From Chitinophagaceae bacterium (GTDB taxonomy: Bacteria > Bacteroidota > Bacteroidia > Chitinophagales > Chitinophagaceae), in contig JALNZE010000009.1 in the NCBI GenBank assembly GCA_023229465.1, forward strand, positions 73,224 to 137,223: DNA of 64,000 nt. Reading direction: 5' to 3'. A program made the position numbers and the translations under genes. The notes beneath the pieces are model-generated. The model did not search any database. It was not told where the DNA came from and worked only from the letters and a program-made list of their open reading frames with translations. This document shows positions 9,270 to 18,290 of the stretch, piece after piece; within the stretch, counting starts at the first letter, position 1; the number at the start of each line of letters is the position of its first letter.

Positions 9270-11272
9270 CTCATTTGAGATTCCAGTTCCATCACTTTTT
9301 CAAAAATGGTTTCATATTCTTTTTCTAAAGTATCCCTATTAATTTTAGCCCTTTTATATTCGGCTTCTGTTGTTACAAATTTATCTTTATCAGAATAATT
9401 AGCAGCATCTCCCAAAGCGGCTTCCAGCCTGCTTTGCTCATCTTTGGCCTTGCTTAACTGCGTTTCAAGATTGGTAAGTTTTCGTTGTTCTTTTTGTAAT
9501 TCTTTCTGTAACTCTTTATGAATGGTGGTATTGGCAAACGGAGTAGTTTCCTTATTTGATTTAGTTACAGCATCAGCAGGTTTTTGGGCCGGTTGTGTTT
9601 GATTCTTTGCAGGCAGACTCGCTGTTTTCACCTCTGTATAGCCCAGCTTTTGTTTTTCCGCGGCAATCTTTGCCATCCGCTCATTCCATTCCACCCATTC
9701 CTTGTAAGAGCCCTTGAATTCTTTGATCTTATAATCTACGATCTCCCATATTTTATTAGCCGTTATGGAAATAAAATAACGGTCGTGGCTAACCAAAATG
9801 GTACTGCCTTCATATTTATTCAGCGCCTCGGCCAGCAACTCAACCGAGTGCATATCCAGGTGATTGGTTGGCTCATCAAGAATAAGGAAGTTGGCTTTAC
9901 TCACAATGGTTTTGGCCAATGCCACCCTTGCTTTTTCTCCACCACTTAATACTTTAATTCTTTTTTCAACATCATCCCCACTAAACAGGAACGAGCCCAA
10001 CAGGGCGCGCAGTTCCACATCTGTTTTTTTGCTGCCGCATTGCTGTAATTCTTCCAGTATGGTATGGTTCATGGTTAATGCTTCCAATTGATGCTGCGCA
10101 TAAAAGCTTTCGGCTACATTATGACCCCATATTCTATCGCCCGCAAAGGGTTCTGTTCCTGCTATCATCCGCAATACGGTAGATTTACCCTTACCATTGG
10201 CGCCAATGAGCGCAATCTTGTCGCCCCTTTCTATTTCCGCAACCGCCTCTTCCACAATTTTAAGCTGGCCAAAACTTTTGCTCACCTCTTTCAGTTGTAC
10301 CAACACTTTTCCCGGTACTTTTTCTAACTGAAAATTGATGCGTAAATCGGGCCTTTCCAGTTTTACATCTTCTATCTTATCAATTTTATCCAATCTTTTT
10401 TGTACGCTTTGTGCCTGTGCGGCCTTACTGGCTTTCGCTTTAAAGCGTTCTATGAATCGTTCCTGCTGGCGAATATAATCCTGCTGATTTTCAAAGGCTT
10501 TCTGCTGCATATCAATACGAATCAGTTTTTCCTGCTCGTAATATTCATAATCACCGGTATAAATATGAATTTGCTGTTGGTATATTTCCACAATTTTATT
10601 CACCATCCTGTTCAGAAAGAATTTATCGTGGCTCACAATTACTACACTGCCTTTATAATGGAGCAGGTATTTTTCAAGCCATTCAATAGAGGGTAAATCC
10701 AGGTGATTGGTAGGTTCATCCATCAGCAATACATCCGGCTGTTGCAGAATCATCTTAGCCAATAATACCCGCATCCGCCAACCGCCGCTAAATTCTTTAT
10801 AGGGCCTGGTCAGGTCATCATTACCAAACCCAAGCCCATGCAAAACTTCTTCCGCTTTATGGTGAATATTATAGCCGTCCAGCACATCCAGTTCATGAAG
10901 CGCATCAGTATAGTTAATCAGTAAGGCTTCATTTTCTGAATCCTTTTCCAGTTCATGCCCCAGCTTCTCTATTTCTTTTTCCAGTTCGCACACTCTTTCA
11001 AAAGCGCTCAATGCCACTTCTGTAATAGTATCATTGGTATCAAAACTCAGCAGATCCTGGTGTAAGTAGCCGATAGTGGTTTCTTTGCTCTTTTCCACAG
11101 TTCCTTTTGCAGGCGTGTATTCGCCTACCAAAACCTTTAACAACGTAGATTTGCCCGTGCCATTATAGCCAACCAAACCAATACGATCACCGGGTTGTAT
11201 ATGCCAGGTGGCGTCTTCCACTATCACCCGGGCACCAAACTCAAAAGTTACATTTTGTAATCCTATCAACAT
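9266..11272 (-). CDS. ABC-F family ATPase (Uup/YdiF-like)
   Basis: 668 aa with two ABC domains and no membrane segment, the layout of ABC-F proteins that act on ribosomes. Domain 1: Walker A GYNGTGKST (residues 34-42), signature FSGGWRMR, Walker B LLMDEPTNHLD. Domain 2: Walker A GANGKGKST, signature LSGGEKAR, Walker B LILDEPTNHLD. A linker helix pair rich in Lys/Arg/Gln (QQDYIRQQERFIERFKAKA) is the P-site tRNA interaction motif region. A long C-terminal coiled coil (about residues 560-668) is Uup-like. Probable role is in translation or ribosome rescue; a resistance function cannot be excluded. Confidence 0.93.
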   Translation of the reverse strand: MLIGLQNVTFEFGARVIVEDATWHIQPGDRIGLVGYNGTGKSTLLKVLVGEYTPAKGTVEKSKETTIGYLHQDLLSFDTNDTITEVALSAFERVCELEKEIEKLGHELEKDSENEALLINYTDALHELDVLDGYNIHHKAEEVLHGLGFGNDDLTRPYKEFSGGWRMRVLLAKMILQQPDVLLMDEPTNHLDLPSIEWLEKYLLHYKGSVVIVSHDKFFLNRMVNKIVEIYQQQIHIYTGDYEYYEQEKLIRIDMQQKAFENQQDYIRQQERFIERFKAKASKAAQAQSVQKRLDKIDKIEDVKLERPDLRINFQLEKVPGKVLVQLKEVSKSFGQLKIVEEAVAEIERGDKIALIGANGKGKSTVLRMIAGTEPFAGDRIWGHNVAESFYAQHQLEALTMNHTILEELQQCGSKKTDVELRALLGSFLFSGDDVEKRIKVLSGGEKARVALAKTIVSKANFLILDEPTNHLDMHSVELLAEALNKYEGSTILVSHDRYFISITANKIWEIVDYKIKEFKGSYKEWVEWNERMAKIAAEKQKLGYTEVKTASLPAKNQTQPAQKPADAVTKSNKETTPFANTTIHKELQKELQKEQRKLTNLETQLSKAKDEQSRLEAALGDAANYSDKDKFVTTEAEYKRAKINRDTLEKEYETIFEKVMELESQMS

Positions 11273-11295
11273 CTCTTAACAACTATTTAGGGCGG

Positions 11296-11303
11296 CAAAG
11301 GTA
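11296..11303 (-). promoter_or_regulatory. -7 box for the ABC-F gene
   Basis: TACCTTTG on the minus strand fits TAnnTTTG, 23 bases upstream of the start codon. No convincing -33 element at the normal distance. Confidence 0.4.
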
Positions 11304-11333
11304 AACGCAATCTGCTCCCAATTCTATTTGCTT

Positions 11334-11341
11334 TAAATTTG
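11334..11341 (+). promoter_or_regulatory. -7 box for the DUF3347 gene
   Basis: TAAATTTG matches TAnnTTTG and lies 16 bases before the ATG at 11358, back to back with the ABC-F promoter. Confidence 0.4.
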
Positions 11342-11357
11342 TGTTTAAATTATTTTT

Positions 11358-11936
11358 ATGAGGCGCTGTTTTTTATATACCGCATTCATACTGCTTTCCG
11401 CTTGTGGAACCGCTGATGAAAAAGCCAAAATTGAGTCACAGCCAAAGTCTCCGCTCACAAAAAACACTAATTCGGATGTTTTTAACCAATCTTTCGGAAT
11501 ACTGCTGGCGGATTATTTTGCACTGAAAGACAATTTTGTGGCTGAAAACGAAGAGCTGGTTAACGAATATGCCGAAAAATTGATGATGGCTACGGATAGT
11601 TTGGCATTGCAGGAGTTACGGGCCGACACCAATGTAGTAGCCACTGCCCAAACCTATACACAGGGTATTAGCGCTGAATTGAAGGGTTTACTAGGGGAGA
11701 AGGGACTGGATAATAAACGGAAATCTTTTCAGATGGCCAGCGATCAGTTGTACGATCTGATCCGTACCGTACAATACAACAAAGCAGTCATTTACCATAT
11801 ATTTTGTCCGATGGCCTTTTATGACCAGGGTGCTAACTGGTTGAGTAATTCACGCGAAATAAGGAATCCCTATATCCCCAAAAAAATGCTTACCTGCGGT
11901 GAGATAAAGGATTCTATAGACATCAGGCAGAAATAG
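11358..11936 (+). CDS. DUF3347-family lipoprotein
   Basis: 192 aa. The N-terminus MRRCFLYTAFILLSACG ends in a lipobox (LSAC, Cys16), so it should be lipidated and exported. The body contains helices with DYFALKDNFVAE and ends with the family signature CPMAFYDQGANWLSNS, then IRNPYIPKKMLTCGEI. DUF3347 occurs alone or fused to CusB-like metal-efflux adaptor proteins in Bacteroidota; the conserved Cys, Met and His-rich end suggests copper or other metal contact, but that is inference. No efflux genes are adjacent. Confidence 0.8.
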   Translation: MRRCFLYTAFILLSACGTADEKAKIESQPKSPLTKNTNSDVFNQSFGILLADYFALKDNFVAENEELVNEYAEKLMMATDSLALQELRADTNVVATAQTYTQGISAELKGLLGEKGLDNKRKSFQMASDQLYDLIRTVQYNKAVIYHIFCPMAFYDQGANWLSNSREIRNPYIPKKMLTCGEIKDSIDIRQK

Positions 11937-12022
11937 TATTCATGCCGTTTGCTGGCACCTGGTCAGTTTTTGCCAGGATTTTTGTAGGAGAGGTATCTAA
12001 CCAGGAACACCAGGTGGCAATA

Positions 12023-13222
12023 TCATTTTTGGGGAACAAAATTGATGATCACTTTGGCATTCCTTAGTTCTGTTGATGTGAGGAATATCTCATACCGTTC
12101 TCTTTGGTTGCCGGATTTAATAACCATTAAAGCAGTATTGGGTGGAATGTCTCCGAGGTTCTCTGCCACAACTGTTAATTCATGACGGTTATCTGTTGTG
12201 CTGCATTTTATTTTTATCGATATCGGCGTATAAGTCAATCGGCCATTGCTTATTACTAATTCGTTATTATGATAAACCGAAATGGTATCATTATCAATAG
12301 TTCCATTATCATAGAGATCAATCTGAATGTTTTCTTCACTGGTGGTAATGGTTCTTACCAGGTTGTTCTCTCTTTCAAGTAAAACCCTGGGTATAGGTAT
12401 TTTTCTGGAAGAGGTTTCTGTTTGCTGTGTTTGACCTTCTTCCTTTTTTTTTGAATTCACCAATGGTTCGGGTATCCTGTCTGCTGCTTTACCGGTAGCC
12501 AGGTTCTTCGGATACTTATTAACAGGATTCATTTTTCCACCAGGGTTTTCAGGTTGCTTTTTGGCAACAGCCGGTTTTTGTATGGGAACCTGAGGCGGTT
12601 TATTTGTTTTAGGCGTACCGGAAGCTGAATTTATTTTCCTGCCCGGTAAAACAACTGCAGGCAATTTTCCGGCCGGGGGAGCCTGTGCTACCGGCTTTCC
12701 CTTGTTTGGTGTTTGTTTGATTGTATTTTTCCTTACCAGAAAATCTTCTTTCTTAAAATCAGAGGTAGGCACGCGTTCCAGGTATACTTTACCACTGCCA
12801 CAATCCGCTTTATTTTTTACATTGAGTGAGATAAAAGTACCTTCCAGCACTTCCAGTTTACCTATTTTGGAATAATCAAGGTAACAGGTCATCAGGCAGG
12901 GCTCGCTATTATCCCCAATCTTCAGGTCAAGCAGTTTAGTCTCTTTAATCAGCAGATTCCTTGCAGAAGGCCTATAAATACCACTTAGTTCCGATTTCCC
13001 GTAGAAAACGGTTGTTTTATAAGAATAGGTCACGCCCTTTATCCCATTGTTCGTTTGCTGGTCAATCTGTATCTCATATTTATACGTTTCCACCCGTGAG
13101 CCATCATTGTACAGGCCCCTGGATGAACTAAAATAGCCCCTCCAGATACCCGTTAATTTTTGGGCATTTGAAGTAGAAATAACAAACAATAAAAGAATGA
13201 AAAGGGTAAAATTCAATCTCAT
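12023..13222 (-). CDS. Secreted protein of unknown function with a Pro/Lys-rich linker
   Basis: 399 aa. A signal peptide (MRLNFTLFILLLFVISTSNAQ) is followed by a beta-rich domain (about 21-155) starting KLTGIWRGYFSS, with several Tyr/Thr strands and a CLMTCYLDY segment. Residues about 165-270 are a low-complexity linker rich in Pro, Lys and Ala. The C-terminal domain (about 280-399) has NIQIDLYDNGTIDNDTISVYHN, broken here as IQIDLYDNG and TIDNDTISVY, a pattern common in Bacteroidota secreted proteins that bear a lipocalin-like or C-terminal beta-sandwich domain. Function is not recognised. A TAGATTTG box lies at 13227-13234, close to the start codon. Confidence 0.75.
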   Translation of the reverse strand: MRLNFTLFILLLFVISTSNAQKLTGIWRGYFSSSRGLYNDGSRVETYKYEIQIDQQTNNGIKGVTYSYKTTVFYGKSELSGIYRPSARNLLIKETKLLDLKIGDNSEPCLMTCYLDYSKIGKLEVLEGTFISLNVKNKADCGSGKVYLERVPTSDFKKEDFLVRKNTIKQTPNKGKPVAQAPPAGKLPAVVLPGRKINSASGTPKTNKPPQVPIQKPAVAKKQPENPGGKMNPVNKYPKNLATGKAADRIPEPLVNSKKKEEGQTQQTETSSRKIPIPRVLLERENNLVRTITTSEENIQIDLYDNGTIDNDTISVYHNNELVISNGRLTYTPISIKIKCSTTDNRHELTVVAENLGDIPPNTALMVIKSGNQRERYEIFLTSTELRNAKVIINFVPQK

Positions 13223-13324
13223 AGCGCAAATCTACGGTTGCAATATAGTAAGCCCTGATAAAGAACCGTTAAGGTTTTGCCGTAAATAGTAGCCAACAGC
13301 CGTTTTAGTCTGCATTTGATTCTT

Positions 13325-13332
13325 TACTTTTG
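13325..13332 (+). promoter_or_regulatory. -7 box for thrS
   Basis: TACTTTTG matches TAnnTTTG; the thrS ATG follows 31 bases later at 13364. This also argues against the earlier in-frame ATG at 13316, which lies upstream of the box. Confidence 0.45.
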
Positions 13333-13363
13333 CATTCCAATAAAAAGTTTGCCTTACAATAAC

Positions 13364-15301
13364 ATGATTAATATACGTTTTCCGGACGGAGCAGTAAGAC
13401 AGTATGAGACCGGCAGTACTGCATTAGCTATTGCCCAATCAATTAGTGAAGGATTGGCCAGAAAAATTTTAGCTGCCAGCATCAATGGCCAGTTATGGGA
13501 TGCTACGCGACCTATTACCATGGATGCCACTTTAAAATTATTAACCTGGAATGATGCGGAAGGACAGAATACTTTCTGGCATTCTTCTGCCCATTTAATG
13601 GCTGAAGCTGTTGAAACCTTATACCCGGGGGTGAAGTTTTGGGTAGGGCCCGCTTTGGATAAAGGATTTTATTATGATATGGACCTGGGCAACAGGAAAA
13701 TGACGGAAGAGGATTTGTTAATTCTGGAGAAAAAAATGAATGAACTGGCTAAAAAGGCCAACCGGTATATCCGCAAAGAGATCTCCAAAGCTGAAGCCAC
13801 CCGGTATTTTACTGAAAAAGGAGATGAGTATAAATTAGACTTGCTGGGTAATCTAACAGATGGGGATATTACTTTTTATACGCAGGGAGGGTTTACTGAT
13901 CTGTGTCGTGGCCCGCATATTCCGGATACCGGATTTATTAAAGCCATTAAATTAACGAGTATTTCGGGCGCCTACTGGAAAGGGAATGAAAAGAATAAAA
14001 TGCTCACCAGGGTTTATGGGGTTAGCTATCCCAGTCAGAAAGAGCTGGATGCCTATGTATTAATGCTGGAAGAAGCCAAAAAGCGCGATCACCGTAAACT
14101 GGGTAAGGAACTGAGCATTTTTACAATGGATGAAGATATCGGTCCGGGGCTTATTTTGTGGATGCCGAATGGAACGGTTATTATTGAGGAACTGGAAAAA
14201 CTGGCGAAAGAAACGGAGGAAGATGCGGGCTACAAGCGGGTGGTAACCCCGCATATAGCCAAAGAAAATTTATATATTACCAGCGGTCACCTGCCTTATT
14301 ACCAGGAAAGTATGTTTCCACCCATGGAATTGGACGGCACTAAATACTATTTGAAAGCAATGAATTGTCCGCATCACCATAAAATATATGATGCGGAGCA
14401 GAAAAGCTACAAAGATCTTCCCTATCGTTTGGCAGAATATGGCACCTGTTACCGTTATGAGCAAAGCGGTGAATTATTTGGCCTGATGCGGGTTCGTTGT
14501 TTGCACATGAATGATGCGCATATCTATTGCACCAAAGAACAATTTGCGCAGGAATTCAAAGCGGTTAATGAAATGTACCTTACCTACTTTGAGATATTCG
14601 GTATCGATAAATATGTGATGCGACTAAGTTTACATGATCCCGCGAAGTTGGGGCAGAAATATATCAATGAGCCCGAACTATGGCTGGAAACAGAGGAAAT
14701 GGTGCGCCAGGTGCTGATAGAGAGCGGAACGCCATTTGTGGAAGTGCAGGATGAAGGCGCTTTTTATGGTCCGAAAATTGACGTGCAGATATGGAGTACA
14801 ATCGGTCGTGAATTTACACTGGCCACCAACCAGGTAGATTTTGCACAGGGACGGCGCTTTAATTTATCCTTTACCAATAAAGATAATACACCCGAAACAC
14901 CTTTAATTATTCACCGGGCGCCTTTAGGAACCCATGAAAGATTTATTGGATTTTTATTAGAACATTATGCCGGAAATTTCCCGGTATGGCTGGCTCCCCT
15001 GCAGGTTAAAATACTGCCGATCAGTGATAAATTCCTTGACTATGCCGGGATGGTTCATAAACAATTAAGAAAGGCCGGGGTAAGGGTAGAGATAGATGAT
15101 CGCCAGGAAAAAATAGGAAAAAAAATCCGTGATACTGAGTTACTGAAAGTGCCTTATATGCTGGTGGTTGGGGAGAAAGAAATGAATGAAAATAAACTTT
15201 CTGTGCGCCGCCATGGGAAAGGTGATATGGGTACACAGGAGCTTAGCGCATTTATCAGTATCATTACAGATGAAATAGAAAACCGTAAATCCGGCGAATA
15301 G
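13364..15301 (+). CDS. thrS: Threonyl-tRNA synthetase
   Basis: 645 aa from ATG 13364, starting with the TGS domain (MINIRFPDGAVRQYE). An in-frame ATG 48 bases upstream is rejected because it precedes the likely promoter and adds a non-family peptide. The second additional domain has HSSAHLMAEAV (HxxxH editing site) and CRGPHIPDTG (Cys-x3-His). Class II core: motif 2 in YRYEQSGELFGLMRVR, zinc ligands in MNCPHHHKIYD, and motif 3 IIHRAPLGTHERFIGFL. The C-terminal anticodon domain runs from about residue 545. Charges tRNA-Thr in the cytoplasm. First gene of the thrS-infC-rpmI-rplT translation cluster. Confidence 0.98.
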   Translation: MINIRFPDGAVRQYETGSTALAIAQSISEGLARKILAASINGQLWDATRPITMDATLKLLTWNDAEGQNTFWHSSAHLMAEAVETLYPGVKFWVGPALDKGFYYDMDLGNRKMTEEDLLILEKKMNELAKKANRYIRKEISKAEATRYFTEKGDEYKLDLLGNLTDGDITFYTQGGFTDLCRGPHIPDTGFIKAIKLTSISGAYWKGNEKNKMLTRVYGVSYPSQKELDAYVLMLEEAKKRDHRKLGKELSIFTMDEDIGPGLILWMPNGTVIIEELEKLAKETEEDAGYKRVVTPHIAKENLYITSGHLPYYQESMFPPMELDGTKYYLKAMNCPHHHKIYDAEQKSYKDLPYRLAEYGTCYRYEQSGELFGLMRVRCLHMNDAHIYCTKEQFAQEFKAVNEMYLTYFEIFGIDKYVMRLSLHDPAKLGQKYINEPELWLETEEMVRQVLIESGTPFVEVQDEGAFYGPKIDVQIWSTIGREFTLATNQVDFAQGRRFNLSFTNKDNTPETPLIIHRAPLGTHERFIGFLLEHYAGNFPVWLAPLQVKILPISDKFLDYAGMVHKQLRKAGVRVEIDDRQEKIGKKIRDTELLKVPYMLVVGEKEMNENKLSVRRHGKGDMGTQELSAFISIITDEIENRKSGE

Positions 15302-15355
15302 CCGGCAATATGCATATCTTTAACAACAAATCAATTATTCACTAAACAAGTTTTA

Positions 15356-15940
15356 ATGGCATTACCACCAAGAGGGGGAGGAAGATTTAATCCCAGGTTT
15401 AACAGGCAACCGGAGCCTGAACATCGTATTAATGAAAGAATCCGTGCATTACAGGTAAGATTGGTTGGCGACAATGTAACCGTTGGCGTTTACCCAACAC
15501 AGGATGCGCTGAAAATTGCCCAGGAACAGGAATTGGACCTGGTAGAAATTTCCCCTACAGCCGATCCGCCCGTTTGTAAAGTGATTGACTACAAAAAATT
15601 CCTATACGAAAAGAAGAAGAAGGAAAAGGAAATGAAAGCCAATTCCAAGCAAAGTGAGGTTAAAGAAATCCGCTTTACGCCAGGTACTGATGATCATGAT
15701 TTCAACTTCAAAGCAAAACATGCAGAAAACTTCCTGAAAGACGGAAATAAGGTGAAAGCCTATGTTCAGTTTAAAGGACGTGCTATCATGTTCCAGGATC
15801 GTGGCCAGTTGCTTTTGCTGAAATTTGCGGAAAGACTGGCGGAAGCCGGTGTACTGGAAAGTATGCCCAAACTGGAAGGAAAGCGCATGTTTGCCATCTT
15901 TACACCAAAAACAGGCAGTAAGAAAAAAGCAAGCAGCTAG
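15356..15940 (+). CDS. infC: Translation initiation factor IF-3
   Basis: 194 aa. A Gly/Arg/Pro-rich N-terminal tail precedes the N-domain (INERIRALQVRLVG), the LDLVEISPTADPPVCKVIDY hinge region, the Lys-rich linker helix (KKKKEKEMKA) and the C-domain (KEIRFTPGTDDHDFNFKAKHAENFL). It binds the 30S subunit and checks start-codon pairing. It uses an ordinary ATG; the AUU start used for autoregulation in enterobacteria is not seen. 54 bases after thrS and followed by the rpmI leader. Confidence 0.97.
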   Translation: MALPPRGGGRFNPRFNRQPEPEHRINERIRALQVRLVGDNVTVGVYPTQDALKIAQEQELDLVEISPTADPPVCKVIDYKKFLYEKKKKEKEMKANSKQSEVKEIRFTPGTDDHDFNFKAKHAENFLKDGNKVKAYVQFKGRAIMFQDRGQLLLLKFAERLAEAGVLESMPKLEGKRMFAIFTPKTGSKKKASS

Positions 15941-15961
15941 TTTTAATTAAGAATTAATCCC

Positions 15962-15969
15962 TAACTTTG
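15962..15969 (+). promoter_or_regulatory. Internal promoter box for rpmI-rplT
   Basis: TAACTTTG is a clean TAnnTTTG box 22 bases after the infC stop. It allows rpmI-rplT to be transcribed independently of thrS-infC with a leader of about 85 bases. Confidence 0.5.
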
Positions 15970-16061
15970 CAGCCCATTTTCCCGTATGGCTCAACAAGTG
16001 TCCCGTCTGTTCGGGGCCGCCGGCAGGGTGTAATCTTTTATAGATTATTATATATATATAT
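15970..16061 (+). promoter_or_regulatory. Structured leader of rpmI-rplT, possible ribosomal-protein autoregulatory element
   Basis: Three small hairpins can be drawn: AGCCCAT/ATGGCT (one bulge, 15970-15992), GTCCCG/CGGGGC (16000-16005 with 16012-16017) and AATCT/AGATT (16032-16046). The middle part is much richer in G and C than the surroundings. A TA dinucleotide run directly precedes the rpmI start. L20 autoregulates rpmI-rplT through mRNA leaders in other phyla; a similar role here is inference. Confidence 0.4.
15986..16033 (+). CDS. Possible 15-codon leader ORF before rpmI
   Basis: ATG to TAA encodes MAQQVSRLFGAAGRV. It begins about 17 bases after the internal promoter box and overlaps two leader hairpins. 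Translation has not been shown and it may be coincidental; it is listed because its base composition and placement are unusual. Confidence 0.25.
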   Translation: MAQQVSRLFGAAGRV

Positions 16062-16262
16062 ATGCCAAAGGTAAAAACAAACTCCAGCGCCAAAAAGCGC
16101 TTTAAGGTGACCGGTACCGGTGAAATCACCTTTCAAAAAGCTTTCAAACGTCATATCCTGACCAAGAAATCAAAAAAACGCAAAAGAGCCATGAACAAAA
16201 AAGGGTTGGTTGGTTCAACAAACAAAGATTTCGTTTTACGTTTATTGCGTTTAAAAGGATAA
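16062..16262 (+). CDS. rpmI: 50S ribosomal protein L35
   Basis: 66 aa, the normal length. The basic sequence MPKVKTNSSAKKRFKVTGTG, then HILTKKSKKRKRAMNKKGLV, is the L35 pattern. Start is preceded by a TA repeat and no Shine-Dalgarno sequence. rplT follows after 77 bases, the usual gene order. Confidence 0.98.
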   Translation: MPKVKTNSSAKKRFKVTGTGEITFQKAFKRHILTKKSKKRKRAMNKKGLVGSTNKDFVLRLLRLKG

Positions 16263-16339
16263 TCCGGTATCAACCATCATCAATCAAATTAAAAATCAGT
16301 TGGTTTTTCTGATAAGAGCTAACTTAAAAAAATTATAGT

Positions 16340-16684
16340 ATGCCACGTTCAGTAAATGCAGTAGCATCAAGAGCCAGGAGAAAAAGAATCCTGAAACAAG
16401 CAAAAGGTTATTATGGTAAACGTAAAAACGTATATACCGTAGCAAAAAATATTGTTGAAAAAGGGTTGACTTACAGCTATGTTGGCCGTAAGTTGAAAAA
16501 GCGTGAGTACCGCCAGTTGTGGATTGCACGTATTAATGCCGCTGTAAGAGCAGAGGGATTAACCTACAGTCAGTTTATCAATAAACTGAGTACAAAAGGT
16601 ATTGATCTGAACCGTAAAGTATTGGCCGACCTGGCCATGAATGAACCAGCCAGCTTTAAGTCTTTGGTTGATTCAGTGAAATAG
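16340..16684 (+). CDS. rplT: 50S ribosomal protein L20
   Basis: 114 aa. MPRSVNAVASRARRKRILKQ, then AKGYYGKRKNVYTVAKN and RLWIARINAAVR-like segment (RQLWIARINAAVRAEGLTYS) define L20. It binds 23S rRNA early in 50S assembly and in several bacteria represses its own operon. A strong terminator closes the cluster just behind it. Confidence 0.98.
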   Translation: MPRSVNAVASRARRKRILKQAKGYYGKRKNVYTVAKNIVEKGLTYSYVGRKLKKREYRQLWIARINAAVRAEGLTYSQFINKLSTKGIDLNRKVLADLAMNEPASFKSLVDSVK

Positions 16685-16704
16685 GCTGCAACTGTTCAAA
16701 AAAG

Positions 16705-16741
16705 AAAAACCGGTGGTATTGATTTACCTCCGGTTTTTTTT
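16705..16741 (+). terminator. Terminator after rplT
   Basis: ACCGGTGGTA (16709-16718) pairs with TACCTCCGGT (16725-16734) with one mismatch, then an eight-T run. Confidence 0.85.
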
Positions 16742-16764
16742 ATTTTATGAACAGAACAAACAGT

Positions 16765-16772
16765 TATTTTTG
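16765..16772 (+). promoter_or_regulatory. -7 box for the arginine decarboxylase gene
   Basis: TATTTTTG matches TAnnTTTG, 50 bases before the start at 16823 and just after the rplT terminator. Confidence 0.4.
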
Positions 16773-16822
16773 TGCTGCAAAAAAATGATTGCTTTTCGCT
16801 CACGTTAATATGTTACCCATAA

Positions 16823-18253
16823 ATGAATAACTCCTACACTTCGCTGGTTAACCAGACTTTCCATTTTCCGCAAGAAGGATTTGACCAGAATGATGATGGT
16901 TATCTTGAATTCAACGGTCTTGACCTGAAATCGCTGATTGATAAATATGGTACACCATTGAAGCTAACCTATTTGCCTAAAATTGGCATGCAGATCAATA
17001 AAGCAAAGAGGATGTTCGAGGCTGCCTTTAAAAAGCACAAATATGAAGGAGAATATTTTTATTGCTACTGCACAAAAAGTTCTCATTTTTCATTTATAGT
17101 GGAAGAAACGTTGAAACATAATATTCATCTGGAAACTTCCTACGCTTATGATATAGAAATAATCAACCGGTTATACCAGCGAAGAAAAATCAACAAAGAA
17201 ACCTATATCATTTGTAACGGGTATAAACAAAAGAACTATACATCCCGTATTGCCAAACTGATTAATACCGGGTTTAAGAATGTGATCCCTATACTGGATA
17301 ACAAAGAAGAATTGCTGGCCTACAAACGCAGCGTGAAACAGCCATTCCGGCTGGGCATAAGGGTTGCGGCGGAAGAAGAACCCAATTTTCCTTTTTATAC
17401 ATCCCGTTTAGGCATACGCGCCAAAGATATTCTCGAATTTTATGTAGATGATATTGAAGGATATGAAGAAAAATTTCAGCTTAAAATGCTTCACATCTTT
17501 CTGAATAAAGGTATCAAGGATGATATTTATTACTGGTCTGAGCTGAATAAAATTATTAACTTATACTGCCAGTTAAAAAAGATTTGTCCTGAACTGGATT
17601 CAATTAATATCGGAGGTGGTTTCCCTATCAAGCATTCATTGGGATTTGAGTATGATTACCAGTTTATGATCAATGAGATCGTGAGCAATATTAAAAAAGC
17701 CTGCAAAAAGGCAAGAGTACCAATGCCCAATATTTATACCGAGTTTGGCAGTTTCACAGTGGGGGAGAGCATGGCACATATTTACAGCGTAATCGGACAG
17801 AAAATTCAGAATGACCGTGAGTGCTGGTATATGATTGATTCATCTTTTATTACTACCCTGCCTGATACATGGGGTATTGGAGAAAAATTTCTGATGCTGC
17901 CCATTAATAAATGGGATAATGAATACCACCGGGTTGTATTGGGTGGCATTACCTGCGACAGCCATGATTATTATGATTCTGAAGAACATATTAACGAAGT
18001 ATTTCTTCCTAAAATAGCCTCTGTTGATCCCAAAGAAGCCGTTGCCAATAAAGAACCATTATATGTAGGCTTTTTTCACACAGGCGCTTACCAGGATCAG
18101 ATCAGTGGATATGGCGGTATTAAACACTGTTTAATACCATCCCCTAAACATGTAATTGTAGAGCAGGATAAGAGCGGTAAACTGGTTGATTGGTTATATG
18201 CCAAAGAACAATCGGCACAGAGCATGCTTAAGATACTTGGTTATCTCAGGTAA
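16823..18253 (+). CDS. speA: Biosynthetic arginine decarboxylase, fold-III PLP enzyme
   Basis: 476 aa, shorter than the 630 aa enterobacterial SpeA but typical of the Bacteroidota enzyme. It has the alanine-racemase-like barrel with PLP lysine Lys85 in YCYCTKSSHF, a Gly-rich phosphate loop NIGGGFPIKH, EFGSF and the C-terminal CDSHDYY motif, whose Cys-Asp belongs to the substrate site of this decarboxylase fold. It would convert arginine to agmatine. The agmatine deiminase (aguA) and N-carbamoylputrescine amidase (aguB) 9 kb downstream complete the route, which supports arginine over ornithine or diaminopimelate as substrate. Confidence 0.85.
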   Translation: MNNSYTSLVNQTFHFPQEGFDQNDDGYLEFNGLDLKSLIDKYGTPLKLTYLPKIGMQINKAKRMFEAAFKKHKYEGEYFYCYCTKSSHFSFIVEETLKHNIHLETSYAYDIEIINRLYQRRKINKETYIICNGYKQKNYTSRIAKLINTGFKNVIPILDNKEELLAYKRSVKQPFRLGIRVAAEEEPNFPFYTSRLGIRAKDILEFYVDDIEGYEEKFQLKMLHIFLNKGIKDDIYYWSELNKIINLYCQLKKICPELDSINIGGGFPIKHSLGFEYDYQFMINEIVSNIKKACKKARVPMPNIYTEFGSFTVGESMAHIYSVIGQKIQNDRECWYMIDSSFITTLPDTWGIGEKFLMLPINKWDNEYHRVVLGGITCDSHDYYDSEEHINEVFLPKIASVDPKEAVANKEPLYVGFFHTGAYQDQISGYGGIKHCLIPSPKHVIVEQDKSGKLVDWLYAKEQSAQSMLKILGYLR

Positions 18254-18290
18254 ACTGTTTTTTCTATATCCCTTTTTTAAAAAAATACTG

